64,000 nucleotides of DNA, from positions 2,170,001-2,234,000 of the forward strand of contig NZ_LT576451.1 of assembly GCF_900086645.1 (NCBI RefSeq), read 5' to 3'. The position numbers and the translations under genes were made by a program. This document shows positions 33,831-41,326 of this stretch, piece by piece. Within the stretch, counting starts at the first letter, position 1. Every line of letters begins with the position of its first letter. The DNA is from Curtobacterium sp. 9128 (lineage in GTDB: Bacteria; Actinomycetota; Actinomycetes; Actinomycetales; Microbacteriaceae). The notes under the pieces are model-generated. The model was not told the DNA's origin, did not search any database, and saw only the letters and a list, made by a program, of their open reading frames with translations.

Positions 33831-35105
33831 ATGCAGTCCACCCGCACCGTCGCGCGAGCACGACGCGCAGCTTTCGCCAGCTTCCTCGGCGGCACCCTGG
33901 AGTACTACGACTTCTTCGTGTACACGACCGCGGCATCGCTGATCTTCGGCCGGGTGTTCTTCCCTGCGGGGGATCCGACCGCCGCGCTGATCCAGTCCTT
34001 CGCGGTGCTCGGAGTCGGATACGTGTTCCGGCCGATCGGCGCCTTCATCTTCGGGCACCTCGGCGACCGCGTCGGCCGGAAGAACACGCTCGTGGCGACG
34101 CTGACGATCATGGGCGCCTCGACGTTCCTCATCGGCGTCCTCCCCACGTTCCAGACGGCCGGCTACCTCGCGCCGATTCTGCTCGTCGTGCTCCGGATCC
34201 TGCAGGGCTTGTCCGCCGGTGGCGAGACCGCCGGCGCTTCCACGTTGACGGTCGAGGAGTCGCCGGAGGGTCGCCGGGCGTTCTACGCGAGTTTCACGTC
34301 TTCGGGCATCAGCGCCGGGATCGTCCTGGCATCGCTCGTCTTCCTTCCCGTCGCCGCGCTGCCGGAAGCCGCCCGCGACAGCTGGGGATGGCGAGTCCCG
34401 TTCCTGCTTTCCGTCGTCGTCCTGATCGTCGCGTACCTCGTGCGCCGCCGCCTCGAGGAACCTGAGGTGTTCGTCGACGAGAAGGACGCCCATCGGCGCG
34501 CCCGTCTGCCGATCGTCGAGCTGTTCCGGTCGAATCCGAAGGCGTTCCTGGTCGTCGTACTGATGTCGCTGGTGATCGTCATCAACACGTTCATGCAGTC
34601 GTTCGGCCTCGCGTACGCGACCCAGATCAGCACGCTGTCACCGGCGGACATGCTCTGGACCAGCGTCGCGGGCAACGTGCTCGCTGTCGTCTGGGGACAG
34701 CCCGTTCATCGTCGCGGCCCCGGGGACATCGCGGAACTCGAATCAGGACACTCCGACGACTGGGGTCCACGAGCGCTTCTTGCCTGTCTACGGAAGCTTT
34801 GTGGCGGCGGGCCCACGGAAGCCGAGCGGGTGGTCGTTGAAGACGCCTGGGCCACAAACGATGAGTTTCGCGTCATCTACTCCTGGACCGGTGGCCGACG
34901 AGTCGGCATCATCCGGAATAGAGAGACCACCATCGACCGGATGGACGTCTACGCAACCGGAGACATTGCGACACCCGAAGAGTTCGGCCAGGAGGTAGCG
35001 GACTTCAACATCGGAGAGCCCCTGGGGGCGTACGGCGACATCCTCGATGTTGATGCCGACGGTCTCGGGTGGTGGGGCCACATCCCCCTTTGCCGCCGCT
35101 CGTGA
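33831..35105 (+). pseudogene. Truncated MHS-type MFS transporter fused to foreign tail
   Basis: Residues 1 to about 285 are the N-terminal two-thirds of a metabolite:proton symporter (MHS) family transporter: RRAAFASFLGGTLEYYDFFV, the loop signature GHLGDRVGRKNTL, and helices up to TSVAGNVLAVVWG. From about 34695 the reading frame goes on into unrelated soluble sequence (AWATNDEFRVIYSWTGGRRV through GGWWGHIPL-like end), so the last membrane helices are lost. The frame stays open by chance across the junction. This looks like a recombination or deletion scar between two genes; the tail is the end of another, unidentified gene. The fusion is unlikely to transport. Confidence 0.7.
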
Positions 35106-35201
35106 CCGCCCGTTGAGTGGTCCAGCGTGCGTATCCACGTCGCTGGTGCTGCGCGTCCGCGAGCGATAGACAAGGAGCTACGGCCGCCGAAGGAGTTGTC
35201 G

Positions 35202-35714
35202 ATGCTGGTTCAGGTTTGTGGTCTTCCTGGTGCAGGGAAGTCGACGCTGTCTGCTGCTATCGCGGAGCTGATGCCCTCGCTGACGCTCCGCGTCGACGCG
35301 ATCGAGGGCGCGATGTGGAAGTACCAAATCCCACGCGAGCAGTCCGGTATCGCTGCGTACTCGATCATGCATGCCATCGCGGTACCGAACCTCCGTCGCG
35401 GTCAGGTGGTCATCGCGGACGCGGTGAGCGGCGTTGAACCTGCTCGGGCTGGGTGGGTGTCCACGGCTGATGCCGCCGGGGTGCCGCTGCGCGTGATCGA
35501 GGTCGTGTGTGCCGACGTCGACGAACACCGCCGCCGCGTGGAACAGCGTGCGAACGACCTGCCCGGGTTCACGTTGCCGACGTGGGACGAGGTACAGCGC
35601 ACCGCCGACGAGTACGAGCCCCGCACGGACGATCGGCTCATCACCGACAGCACCCGCCCTCTCGAAGAGACGGTTCGCCAGGCACTCGACTACCTCGAAC
35701 TCCACGCCCGGTAG
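35202..35714 (+). CDS. P-loop kinase-like ATPase
   Basis: The product is a 170-aa P-loop protein with Walker A GLPGAGKST (about 6-14), a DAIEGAMW stretch where small-molecule kinases bind substrate, and a helical lid region with EHRRRVEQRAND (about 107-118). It resembles the AAA_33/chloramphenicol-phosphotransferase-like kinases. The ATG at 35202 follows AAGGAG at good spacing. The stop is followed at once by a short copy of the GATCGG palindrome. Substrate unknown. Confidence 0.75.
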   Translation: MLVQVCGLPGAGKSTLSAAIAELMPSLTLRVDAIEGAMWKYQIPREQSGIAAYSIMHAIAVPNLRRGQVVIADAVSGVEPARAGWVSTADAAGVPLRVIEVVCADVDEHRRRVEQRANDLPGFTLPTWDEVQRTADEYEPRTDDRLITDSTRPLEETVRQALDYLELHAR

Positions 35715-35764
35715 GCGATCGGCTACCGGACGGCGGAGGTGGGGGGCGCGGTCCTACGGAATGG

Positions 35765-36940
35765 TCAGGTGTGCGAGTGGCCGTGGCTGTTCTCCTCGGG
35801 TGCGTCGCTCATCATGCGGAGCATCGACCAGGAACCGCTGCGGATGAACACGACCAGCAGGAACGCGGCGATCAGGAGGAACACGATGTTGAGCCAGGTG
35901 GTGTAGTTCCAGCTGATTGTGGTCGCGACGATGCTCAGGTGCCGGTTCGTGGGAATCAGGCCCAGCGGAGTGAACAGCAGCTCGACGGCCCACCCGGCGA
36001 GGACCATGGCGCCGTAGAAGATGCCGGTGATCCGGAGGGCGGCCTTCCAGCCGTAGTACTTCCGGTAGATGACGATGATCGGGATGATGATCAGGTCGGC
36101 GAAGATGAAGCTGATCACGCCGCCGAAGCTGATCCCACCGTTCCAGAGCACTGCAGCCAGGGGCACGTTACCGACGGAGCAGACGAAGCTCACCATCGCC
36201 AGGATCGGTCCGATGATTGGGTCGATGATGAACGCGAGCGTGGGGTGCCCTTCGAGGAAGATCGCTTGCAGCCAGGCTTTCGGCACCCACGCGTCGAATG
36301 CGCCGGCGATGAGCAGACCGATGATGACGTCGCGGATGACGGATGCCCAGTCCATGACGAAGTACTGCGACACACTTGTCAGCCCCGGCTTCGAGAACAG
36401 TCGCCGCCAAAACCCCTGGTTGCCCTGCACGGACATGTCCATCGCCGCGTGGCCCTCCATCGATCCGGCAAGGCCCTTGTCGGCTTGCTCGCGGGCGGCG
36501 TCGAGGATCTTGCCACGCATCCAGAGTCGGAAACCGAGGGCGATGAGGATGATCATGATTGGGCCGCCGATGAACTCCGCGAGGGTGAACTGCCAGCCCA
36601 TCACGAACGCCAGGATCAGGCCGAGTTCGACGACGAGGTTCGTCGATGCGACCTCGAACGCCATCGCGGATGACAGGCTCGCGCCTTTCCGGAACAGGGC
36701 TCGTGCGAGTGCGACTGCGGCGTAGGAGCAGGACGATGACAGGGCGCCGAGTCCGGTCGCGACGCTGATCGCGCGAGGCGAGTCGTCGTGCATGAGCTTC
36801 ATGATCCGGTCCGTGCGGACGACGGCTTGGATGATACCGGACAGGGTGAAGCCGAGGATGAGGGGCCAGAGGATCTCCCACCCCATGGAGCCAGCGGCTG
36901 CGAGGGCGTCGCCGAGCGCGTTGAGGATGAACATGTACAC
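35765..36940 (-). CDS. Permease (UPF0718/ArsP-like), metal-related
   Basis: The product is a 391-aa membrane protein with about eight to ten helices and the paired Cys signatures of the UPF0718/ArsP-type permeases: GALSSSCSYAAVALARALF (about 66-84) and, in the second half, VSFVCSVGNVPLAAVLW (about 255-271). The C-terminus is His-rich (HGHSHT). A cytoplasmic loop (about 150-185) holds Met and His. Members export organoarsenicals or other soft-metal species; the substrate here is open. GTG at 36940 or ATG at 36934 starts it. It clusters with a DUF305 and a DUF6153 gene on the same strand. Confidence 0.8.
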   Translation of the reverse strand: MYMFILNALGDALAAAGSMGWEILWPLILGFTLSGIIQAVVRTDRIMKLMHDDSPRAISVATGLGALSSSCSYAAVALARALFRKGASLSSAMAFEVASTNLVVELGLILAFVMGWQFTLAEFIGGPIMIILIALGFRLWMRGKILDAAREQADKGLAGSMEGHAAMDMSVQGNQGFWRRLFSKPGLTSVSQYFVMDWASVIRDVIIGLLIAGAFDAWVPKAWLQAIFLEGHPTLAFIIDPIIGPILAMVSFVCSVGNVPLAAVLWNGGISFGGVISFIFADLIIIPIIVIYRKYYGWKAALRITGIFYGAMVLAGWAVELLFTPLGLIPTNRHLSIVATTISWNYTTWLNIVFLLIAAFLLVVFIRSGSWSMLRMMSDAPEENSHGHSHT

Positions 36941-37064
36941 CTACTTCGTTGCGGTGCGGGAAGAGTGTCCCGCAGCGTCGTGAGAATGAGGGAGACCGGA
37001 CCGGGTCGGACCGGACCGGTTGCGCGCCGAGGAGGCGGTCAAGCCTGCCTCGGCGCGCGCCGGG

Positions 37065-37679
37065 TCACTTGGATGCGAGCATGTCCTGCATCTGGGTGAT
37101 CTGCTCGGTCTGGCTCTGCACGATCGACTTCGCGAGTGCGACCGCGTCTGCGTTCTTGCCCTTGGTGACTTCGGTTTTCGCCATGTCGACGGCGCTGGTG
37201 TGGTGCTGGATCATCTGCTCGAGGTAGAGCTGCCCGGCGTCCCGCGGGGACGCGTTCTGGAGGTCCTGCATGTCGGAGTCGGACATCATCCCCGACATCG
37301 CAGAGTGGTTCATCCCAGACATGCTCGGCATCTGGGTCGGTTTGTTCCACGCCTTCAGCCAGCCGGTCATTTCCATGATCTCGGGGACCTGTTCGGCCTT
37401 GATCTGCTTCGCCAGCGTCCCGACGTCGGCCTGCACGCCGGAGCCCTTCGCGAGGAGCATGTCGCTCATCTCGATGGCCTGCTGGTGGTGGGGCAGCATC
37501 TGCTGCGTGAACTTGACGTCCTGATCGTTGTGCGACGCCGCGGAGGTGGATTTCGACGACGAGGATTCCGACGACGACGTCTCTGGGCTGCTGGTGTTGT
37601 TGGTGGAGCAGCCCGCGAGAGTGAGCCCGATGGCCAGGGCTGCGGCGGCCGCGAGAGCGCGCATGGTGGTGGTCTGCAT
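37065..37679 (-). CDS. DUF305 lipoprotein, likely metal-binding
   Basis: The product is a 204-aa exported lipoprotein: signal peptide ending LTLAGC (Cys at about 24), a Ser-rich linker, then two DUF305 (PF03713) half-repeats FTQQMLPHHQQAIEMSDML (about 57-75) and YLEQMIQHHTSAVDMAK (about 153-169). Between them lies a Met-rich stretch (MPSMSGMNHSAMSGMM). Such proteins are common near copper genes and bind ferritin-like four-helix metals or copper. It is placed 124 bp downstream of the permease start region, same strand. Confidence 0.88.
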   Translation of the reverse strand: MQTTTMRALAAAAALAIGLTLAGCSTNNTSSPETSSSESSSSKSTSAASHNDQDVKFTQQMLPHHQQAIEMSDMLLAKGSGVQADVGTLAKQIKAEQVPEIMEMTGWLKAWNKPTQMPSMSGMNHSAMSGMMSDSDMQDLQNASPRDAGQLYLEQMIQHHTSAVDMAKTEVTKGKNADAVALAKSIVQSQTEQITQMQDMLASK

Positions 37680-37790
37680 GGTGGATTCCGTTTCCGTGGA
37701 TGCGTCAGATGGGTGCGGGCAGGCGACTGCCTGCCCGGGTTCTGGGCATGCGGGTGCTCCCGGAGGGTGGGAGGACCCGCCGGGGTGGAA

Positions 37791-38261
37791 TCAGACTCGG
37801 ATGATCTGCAATGCCGATAGTGACGGCGGCCGCGGCGCCGCGACACGGCGTGCCACGTGGGCTGCGAGGGCGAGCAGCCGCGCGAGGAGATGCAGCACCC
37901 CGCCACTCCGGGCGCGGAGCAGCACCCACGCGAACAGGGCGATCGTCAGCATGCACGCCATCCCCATCAGCGAGCACATCAGCGCACACAAGCCACCATC
38001 GCAGCCGGCATCGCTCAGGACGTTCTTCACCGCAACCGCGGGAACCACGTCTTGAGCATGACCGGTGGCCGCGGTGTGACTGGTGGCAGCGGCCGGGTGG
38101 TGCTCCATCGCGGCGGTGGGAGCTGTCATCGGATGCTCAGGGTCGGCGGTGTGCCCGGCCATGGTGTGCATCAGGACCGTGAACCCGACCAGCAGCAGCA
38201 ACGCCATCGTCGCCGTGACCTGCAACAGCAGTCGGCGACGCGGAGACGTGGTGATGATCAT
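37791..38261 (-). CDS. DUF6153-like small membrane protein
   Basis: The product is a 156-aa protein with an N-terminal membrane segment (about 14-32), an external His/Ala-rich stretch, then a second membrane segment with Cys and Met: GLCALMCSLMGMACML (about 90-105). The pattern fits the DUF6153 proteins seen beside DUF305 genes in Actinobacteria and suggests copper handling. The C-terminus is basic. ATG at 38261. Confidence 0.72.
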   Translation of the reverse strand: MIITTSPRRRLLLQVTATMALLLLVGFTVLMHTMAGHTADPEHPMTAPTAAMEHHPAAATSHTAATGHAQDVVPAVAVKNVLSDAGCDGGLCALMCSLMGMACMLTIALFAWVLLRARSGGVLHLLARLLALAAHVARRVAAPRPPSLSALQIIRV

Positions 38262-38430
38262 CTGGTTTCAGTGGGTCGGAGAGCGTCAGCCGTGCGAGGC
38301 GACAGGTGACCGTCATGATACCCCCAAGGGGTACCCGCCGTCCGAGGATCGTGGAGGGCAGCAGCCAGCACAGGTATCGAGGTGCGGAAGATTGTCGGTG
38401 CAGGCATGGGGTGGTGGGTGCATACTTGTG

Positions 38431-38534
38431 GGGTCTTCGGACCCGGCAGTGGGGCTTGCCGGACCCAACCTCGACAATCGTCGACAACAGTCCCTATCTC
38501 AGCTGGTCGCGCTTTTGCGCGCCTGAGGTAGGGA
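38431..38534 (+). promoter_or_regulatory. Structured leader that masks the ribosome site
   Basis: GGGTC-TTCG-GACCC (38431-38444) is a perfect UUCG-tetraloop hairpin just after a CATACT -10-like element (38421-38426). Further on, TCCCTATCTCAG (38491-38502) pairs with CTGAGGTAGGGA (38523-38534) with one wobble, around an inner GCGC-TTTT-GCGC hairpin. The right arm contains the only ribosome-site-like sequence (AGGTAGGGA) for the ATG at 38541, so the fold would hide it. I could not match it to the fluoride (crcB) riboswitch consensus. Function as a switch is inference. Confidence 0.5.
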
Positions 38535-38540
38535 TATGTC

Positions 38541-39047
38541 ATGGTCGAGTCGAACACTGCCGGTGTTGTCGTCGTCGGTGTGCAGCCAGGGCAGGCGCAC
38601 GACGTCGTCGGTGTCGCGGCTGCCGTCGCTGAACGCTTCAGCGCCCGCCTGGTGTGTGTGGTCATCGATCCGGCGCTGCTGTCGACGGGGTTCCGTGCGG
38701 ATGGGTCGGAGATCATCGAACCGATTGACCCGGACACGGCGGACAGCGACCCGCAGCAGCTCCCCGACGAAGACGTGCGGGTCATTCAGGAGCTCGCTGC
38801 AGCGCGATTAGTGGACGTGGAAGTTGCCTTCCGGGTCGGGGATCCGGGTCGCGCACTCGCTGCGGTGGCTGAGGAACGTGATGCGGTGATGATCGTCGTC
38901 GGATCGCAGACCGGCCGACGCCGGGTGACGGAACTGCTCAATGGGTCTGTCGCCGCGCACTTGACCCATCAGCAGCACCGGCCGGTGTTGGTCGTCCCGC
39001 ATGACCCGGTTGGTGCCACCGTGGTCCGGCCGTCGGATGCCCCGTGA
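38541..39047 (+). CDS. Universal stress protein (UspA family)
   Basis: The product is a 168-aa single-domain Usp. The N-terminal strand VVVVGVQPG and the ATP-binding end VVGSQTGRRR then LLNGSVAAHL (about 119-142), followed by HRPVLVVPHD, are typical. It is the first gene of a six-gene set with overlapping ends that leads to enolase. UspA genes recur in fluoride-tolerance islands, but its contribution is unknown. The ATG at 38541 follows a leader hairpin. Confidence 0.87.
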   Translation: MVESNTAGVVVVGVQPGQAHDVVGVAAAVAERFSARLVCVVIDPALLSTGFRADGSEIIEPIDPDTADSDPQQLPDEDVRVIQELAAARLVDVEVAFRVGDPGRALAAVAEERDAVMIVVGSQTGRRRVTELLNGSVAAHLTHQQHRPVLVVPHDPVGATVVRPSDAP

Positions 39048-39790
39048 CGGGCACGCTGATGCTTCTGCGGCATGGGGAGAGCACCGCGAACGAAGCCGGC
39101 ACTTTCACCGGGCTCCTCGACGTCCCGCTCACGCCTCACGGTGAAGAGCAAGCGGCAGCGGCGGGGCAGCTTCTTCGGTCGAAGCACATCACGCCGGACG
39201 TCGTGGTCACCTCCACATTGCGCCGAGCCGTCCGCACCGCCGAACTGGTCTGCGACGCCCTCGGGACACAGATGCCCACAGAAGCGGTGTGGCAGTTCAA
39301 CGAACGCAACTACGGTGCTCTGACCGGGATGACGAAGACCGACGCCCGTCGGATGCTCGGTGACGACAAGTACTTGCGGCTCCGCAGGTCCCGTACCGGC
39401 GCGCCGCCACCGATGTCGCTGCAGCTGTGGGAGGAACTGCGGTCAAGTTCCGCGCTGCGCGGCCTGCCCGACGGCGCTCTCCGACGCACCGAGGCCCTCT
39501 CGGACGTCATCGAGCGGGTCCGCCCCGTCCTGCACGACCGGCTCCTGCCGATGCTGCGGGCAGGGCGGAGCGTCCTCGTCGTCGCGCACGGGAACTCGCT
39601 CCGTGCGTTGTGCGCATGCATTGGCGACCTCACCGGCCCGGAGCTCGAGCAGCTGAACCTGCCGACCGGGCAACCCGTGCAGTACCACCTCGCCCCGACG
39701 GGTGCTCTCGTCCCGCGGGGTGGGGCGTTCCTGGATCCGACAGCAGCACAGCACGCCGCGGCGTTGGTCGCGGCAGAAGGCGGAACATGA
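39044..39790 (+). CDS. gpmA: Phosphoglycerate mutase, histidine-phosphatase type
   Basis: The product is a 248-aa member of the branch-1 histidine phosphatases. LMLLRHGESTANEAG holds the phosphohistidine (His10) and the mutase-type FTGLLDVPLT follows; RNYGALTGMTKTDAR and VVAHGNSLRALCA complete the active site. The length is that of 2,3-bisphosphoglycerate-dependent mutases, which convert 3- to 2-phosphoglycerate, the substrate of the enolase encoded downstream. GTG at 39044 overlaps the Usp stop (GTGA). The end overlaps crcB (ATGA). Confidence 0.85.
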   Translation: MTGTLMLLRHGESTANEAGTFTGLLDVPLTPHGEEQAAAAGQLLRSKHITPDVVVTSTLRRAVRTAELVCDALGTQMPTEAVWQFNERNYGALTGMTKTDARRMLGDDKYLRLRRSRTGAPPPMSLQLWEELRSSSALRGLPDGALRRTEALSDVIERVRPVLHDRLLPMLRAGRSVLVVAHGNSLRALCACIGDLTGPELEQLNLPTGQPVQYHLAPTGALVPRGGAFLDPTAAQHAAALVAAEGGT

Positions 39791-40290
39791 CCACCCGAAC
39801 GGACACCCCGATGCCCGACGACCAGCTCCCCTCCGACCCGGACGTCGACGTCTCCGACCCCGCAGCGACCATGCGGCCGGTGCATCTGCGGTGGCGGTAC
39901 GTCGGCCTCGTCGCAGTCGGTGGGGCCGCTGGTACTGCCCTCCGTGACGTCATCAGCATCGTGCTTCCTGCCGATGGCGGGGTGAGTTGGTCGATCTTCT
40001 GGATCAACATCACCGGCGCGTTGGCCCTCGGTGTGCTGTTGGAAGCGCTCGCGCACCGCGGGCCCGATGCCGGCCGCCGGAGGGTGCTGCGGCTGCTCCT
40101 CGGGACCGGGGTCCTCGGCGGGTTCACCACCTACAGCACCCTCGCCGAGTCCACCGCCGCCCTGTTCCTCGACGGGCACGGACTCGCCGGCACCGGGTAC
40201 GCGCTCCTGACCGTCCTGTCCGGCGCGATCGCGACCGCCTGCGGTCTCGTCGTCGCCGGCTGGTTCCGACCCCGAACGGAGGACGCATGA
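39787..40290 (+). CDS. crcB: Fluoride channel subunit CrcB/Fluc, first copy
   Basis: The product is a 167-aa fluoride exporter subunit with four membrane helices after a 35-residue polar N-terminus. The pore Asn is in [12 protein letters not shown] and the phenylalanine-box region reads [12 protein letters not shown] (about 114-125), where Tyr and Leu stand at the two usual Phe positions. Fluc channels are antiparallel dimers; two adjacent genes usually make a heterodimer. ATG at 39787 overlaps the mutase stop and its stop overlaps the second copy (ATGA both). Confidence 0.92.
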   Translation: MTTRTDTPMPDDQLPSDPDVDVSDPAATMRPVHLRWRYVGLVAVGGAAGTALRDVISIVLPADGGVSWSIFWINITGALALGVLLEALAHRGPDAGRRRVLRLLLGTGVLGGFTTYSTLAESTAALFLDGHGLAGTGYALLTVLSGAIATACGLVVAGWFRPRTEDA

Positions 40291-40658
40291 ACGCCGCGCT
40301 CATCCTCGCCGTCGCCGTCGCCGGCGGTGCCGGCGCTGCCGGCCGGTTCCTCCTCGACGGGGTGATCAACACCGGCCGGGAGTTCCGGCTCCCCGTCGGC
40401 ACGTTGACGATCAACGTAACCGGGTCGCTGCTGCTGGGGATCATCGTCGGTGCCGCCACCCACCTCGGTGCGGTGCCGGTCGCGGTCCTCGGCACCGGGG
40501 TGATGGGCGGCTACACCACGTTCAGCACCGCCAGCTTCGAAACCGTCCGCCTCGCCCGCAGCGGCCGGATCACCGCCGCCGCGATCAACGTTCTCGGGAT
40601 GCTCGTCGTCTCCGTCGCCGCCGCGACCGCCGGCATTCTCCTCGGCGGCACCCTGTGA
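40287..40658 (+). CDS. crcB: Fluoride channel subunit CrcB/Fluc, second copy
   Basis: The product is a 123-aa four-helix CrcB/Fluc subunit with [13 protein letters not shown] (pore Asn) and [13 protein letters not shown] (about 77-89). One usual Phe is kept (TTFST) and the second is replaced by Ala, the reverse of the first copy. It overlaps the first crcB upstream and the pyrophosphatase gene downstream by 4 bp each. Confidence 0.93.
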   Translation: MNAALILAVAVAGGAGAAGRFLLDGVINTGREFRLPVGTLTINVTGSLLLGIIVGAATHLGAVPVAVLGTGVMGGYTTFSTASFETVRLARSGRITAAAINVLGMLVVSVAAATAGILLGGTL

Positions 40659-41191
40659 CCACCCCGCCCACTGACCACACACCCGCTCCAGAACCGGAGG
40701 CGCTGATGCTGTTCGACGTCACGATCGAGATTCCCCGCGGCAGCGGCAACAAGTACGAAGTCGACCACACCACCGGCCGGATCCGGCTCGACCGGGCGGT
40801 GTTCACCAGCATGGTGTTCCCCCAGGACTACGGCTCCATCGACAACACCCTCGGCGAGGACGGCGACCCCCTCGACGCCCTCGTGCTCCTACCCCGTCCC
40901 ACGTTCCCTGGCGTCGTCATCACGGTCCGGCCGGTCGGGATGCTGCGCATGGTCGACGAGAACGGCGGCGACGACAAGATCCTCACCGTCCCCGCTGGCG
41001 ACGACCGCTTCGCGCAGCTGCAGGACATCACCGATGTGCCGGAGCCCACGCTGGCGGAGATCGAGCACTTCTTCGCCCACTACAAGGAGATCGAGCACGG
41101 TAAGCACGTCACCACCAACGGGTGGGCCGACCGTGCTGCTGCCGAAGCCGTCATCCGCACCGCACAGGAAGCCCACACCCGACACCCGTGA
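40655..41191 (+). CDS. ppa: Inorganic pyrophosphatase, family I
   Basis: The product is a 178-aa family I (magnesium-dependent) pyrophosphatase. The active-site signature is [10 protein letters not shown] (about 68-77) preceded by [14 protein letters not shown], and the Lys/Tyr site is [12 protein letters not shown] (about 136-147). Family I enzymes are strongly inhibited by fluoride, so an extra copy in a fluoride operon makes biochemical sense. The first 17 residues ([16 protein letters not shown]) are an extension. GTG at 40655 overlaps crcB (GTGA). Confidence 0.92.
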   Translation: MTTPPTDHTPAPEPEALMLFDVTIEIPRGSGNKYEVDHTTGRIRLDRAVFTSMVFPQDYGSIDNTLGEDGDPLDALVLLPRPTFPGVVITVRPVGMLRMVDENGGDDKILTVPAGDDRFAQLQDITDVPEPTLAEIEHFFAHYKEIEHGKHVTTNGWADRAAAEAVIRTAQEAHTRHP

Positions 41192-41209
41192 CCCACGGGT
41201 CCACAGACT

Positions 41210-41271
41210 GCCGCGGGGAGGCACTGGCGCTGAGTGATCGCCAGGAGGTCGTCCCTCCGCCTCCCCGCGGC
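41210..41271 (+). ncRNA. Three-way-junction RNA between ppa and eno
   Basis: P1 is a perfect 13-bp helix (41210-41222 with 41259-41271). Inside it, P2 pairs CTGGCG (41224-41229) with CGCCAG (41239-41244), and P3 pairs GAGG (41245-41248) with CCTC (41254-41257). Only one base separates P1 from P2 and one separates P3 from P1, so this is a compact three-way junction. It begins 19 bp after the ppa stop and ends 55 bp before the enolase start. It may be a processing or attenuation element, or an elaborate terminator; it has no T tract. Confidence 0.5.
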
Positions 41272-41326
41272 TTCCCCGCAACCACCCGCCAGCTCGACGC
41301 ATGACCCGAACCGAAGGAGCGTCACC

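Noticed and set aside
38330..38540. Fluoride (crcB) riboswitch upstream of the fluoride operon
   Set aside because: I looked for the conserved elements of that RNA (GGCGAUGG-like start, GCUGAUGA end) and did not find them; only unrelated hairpins are present.
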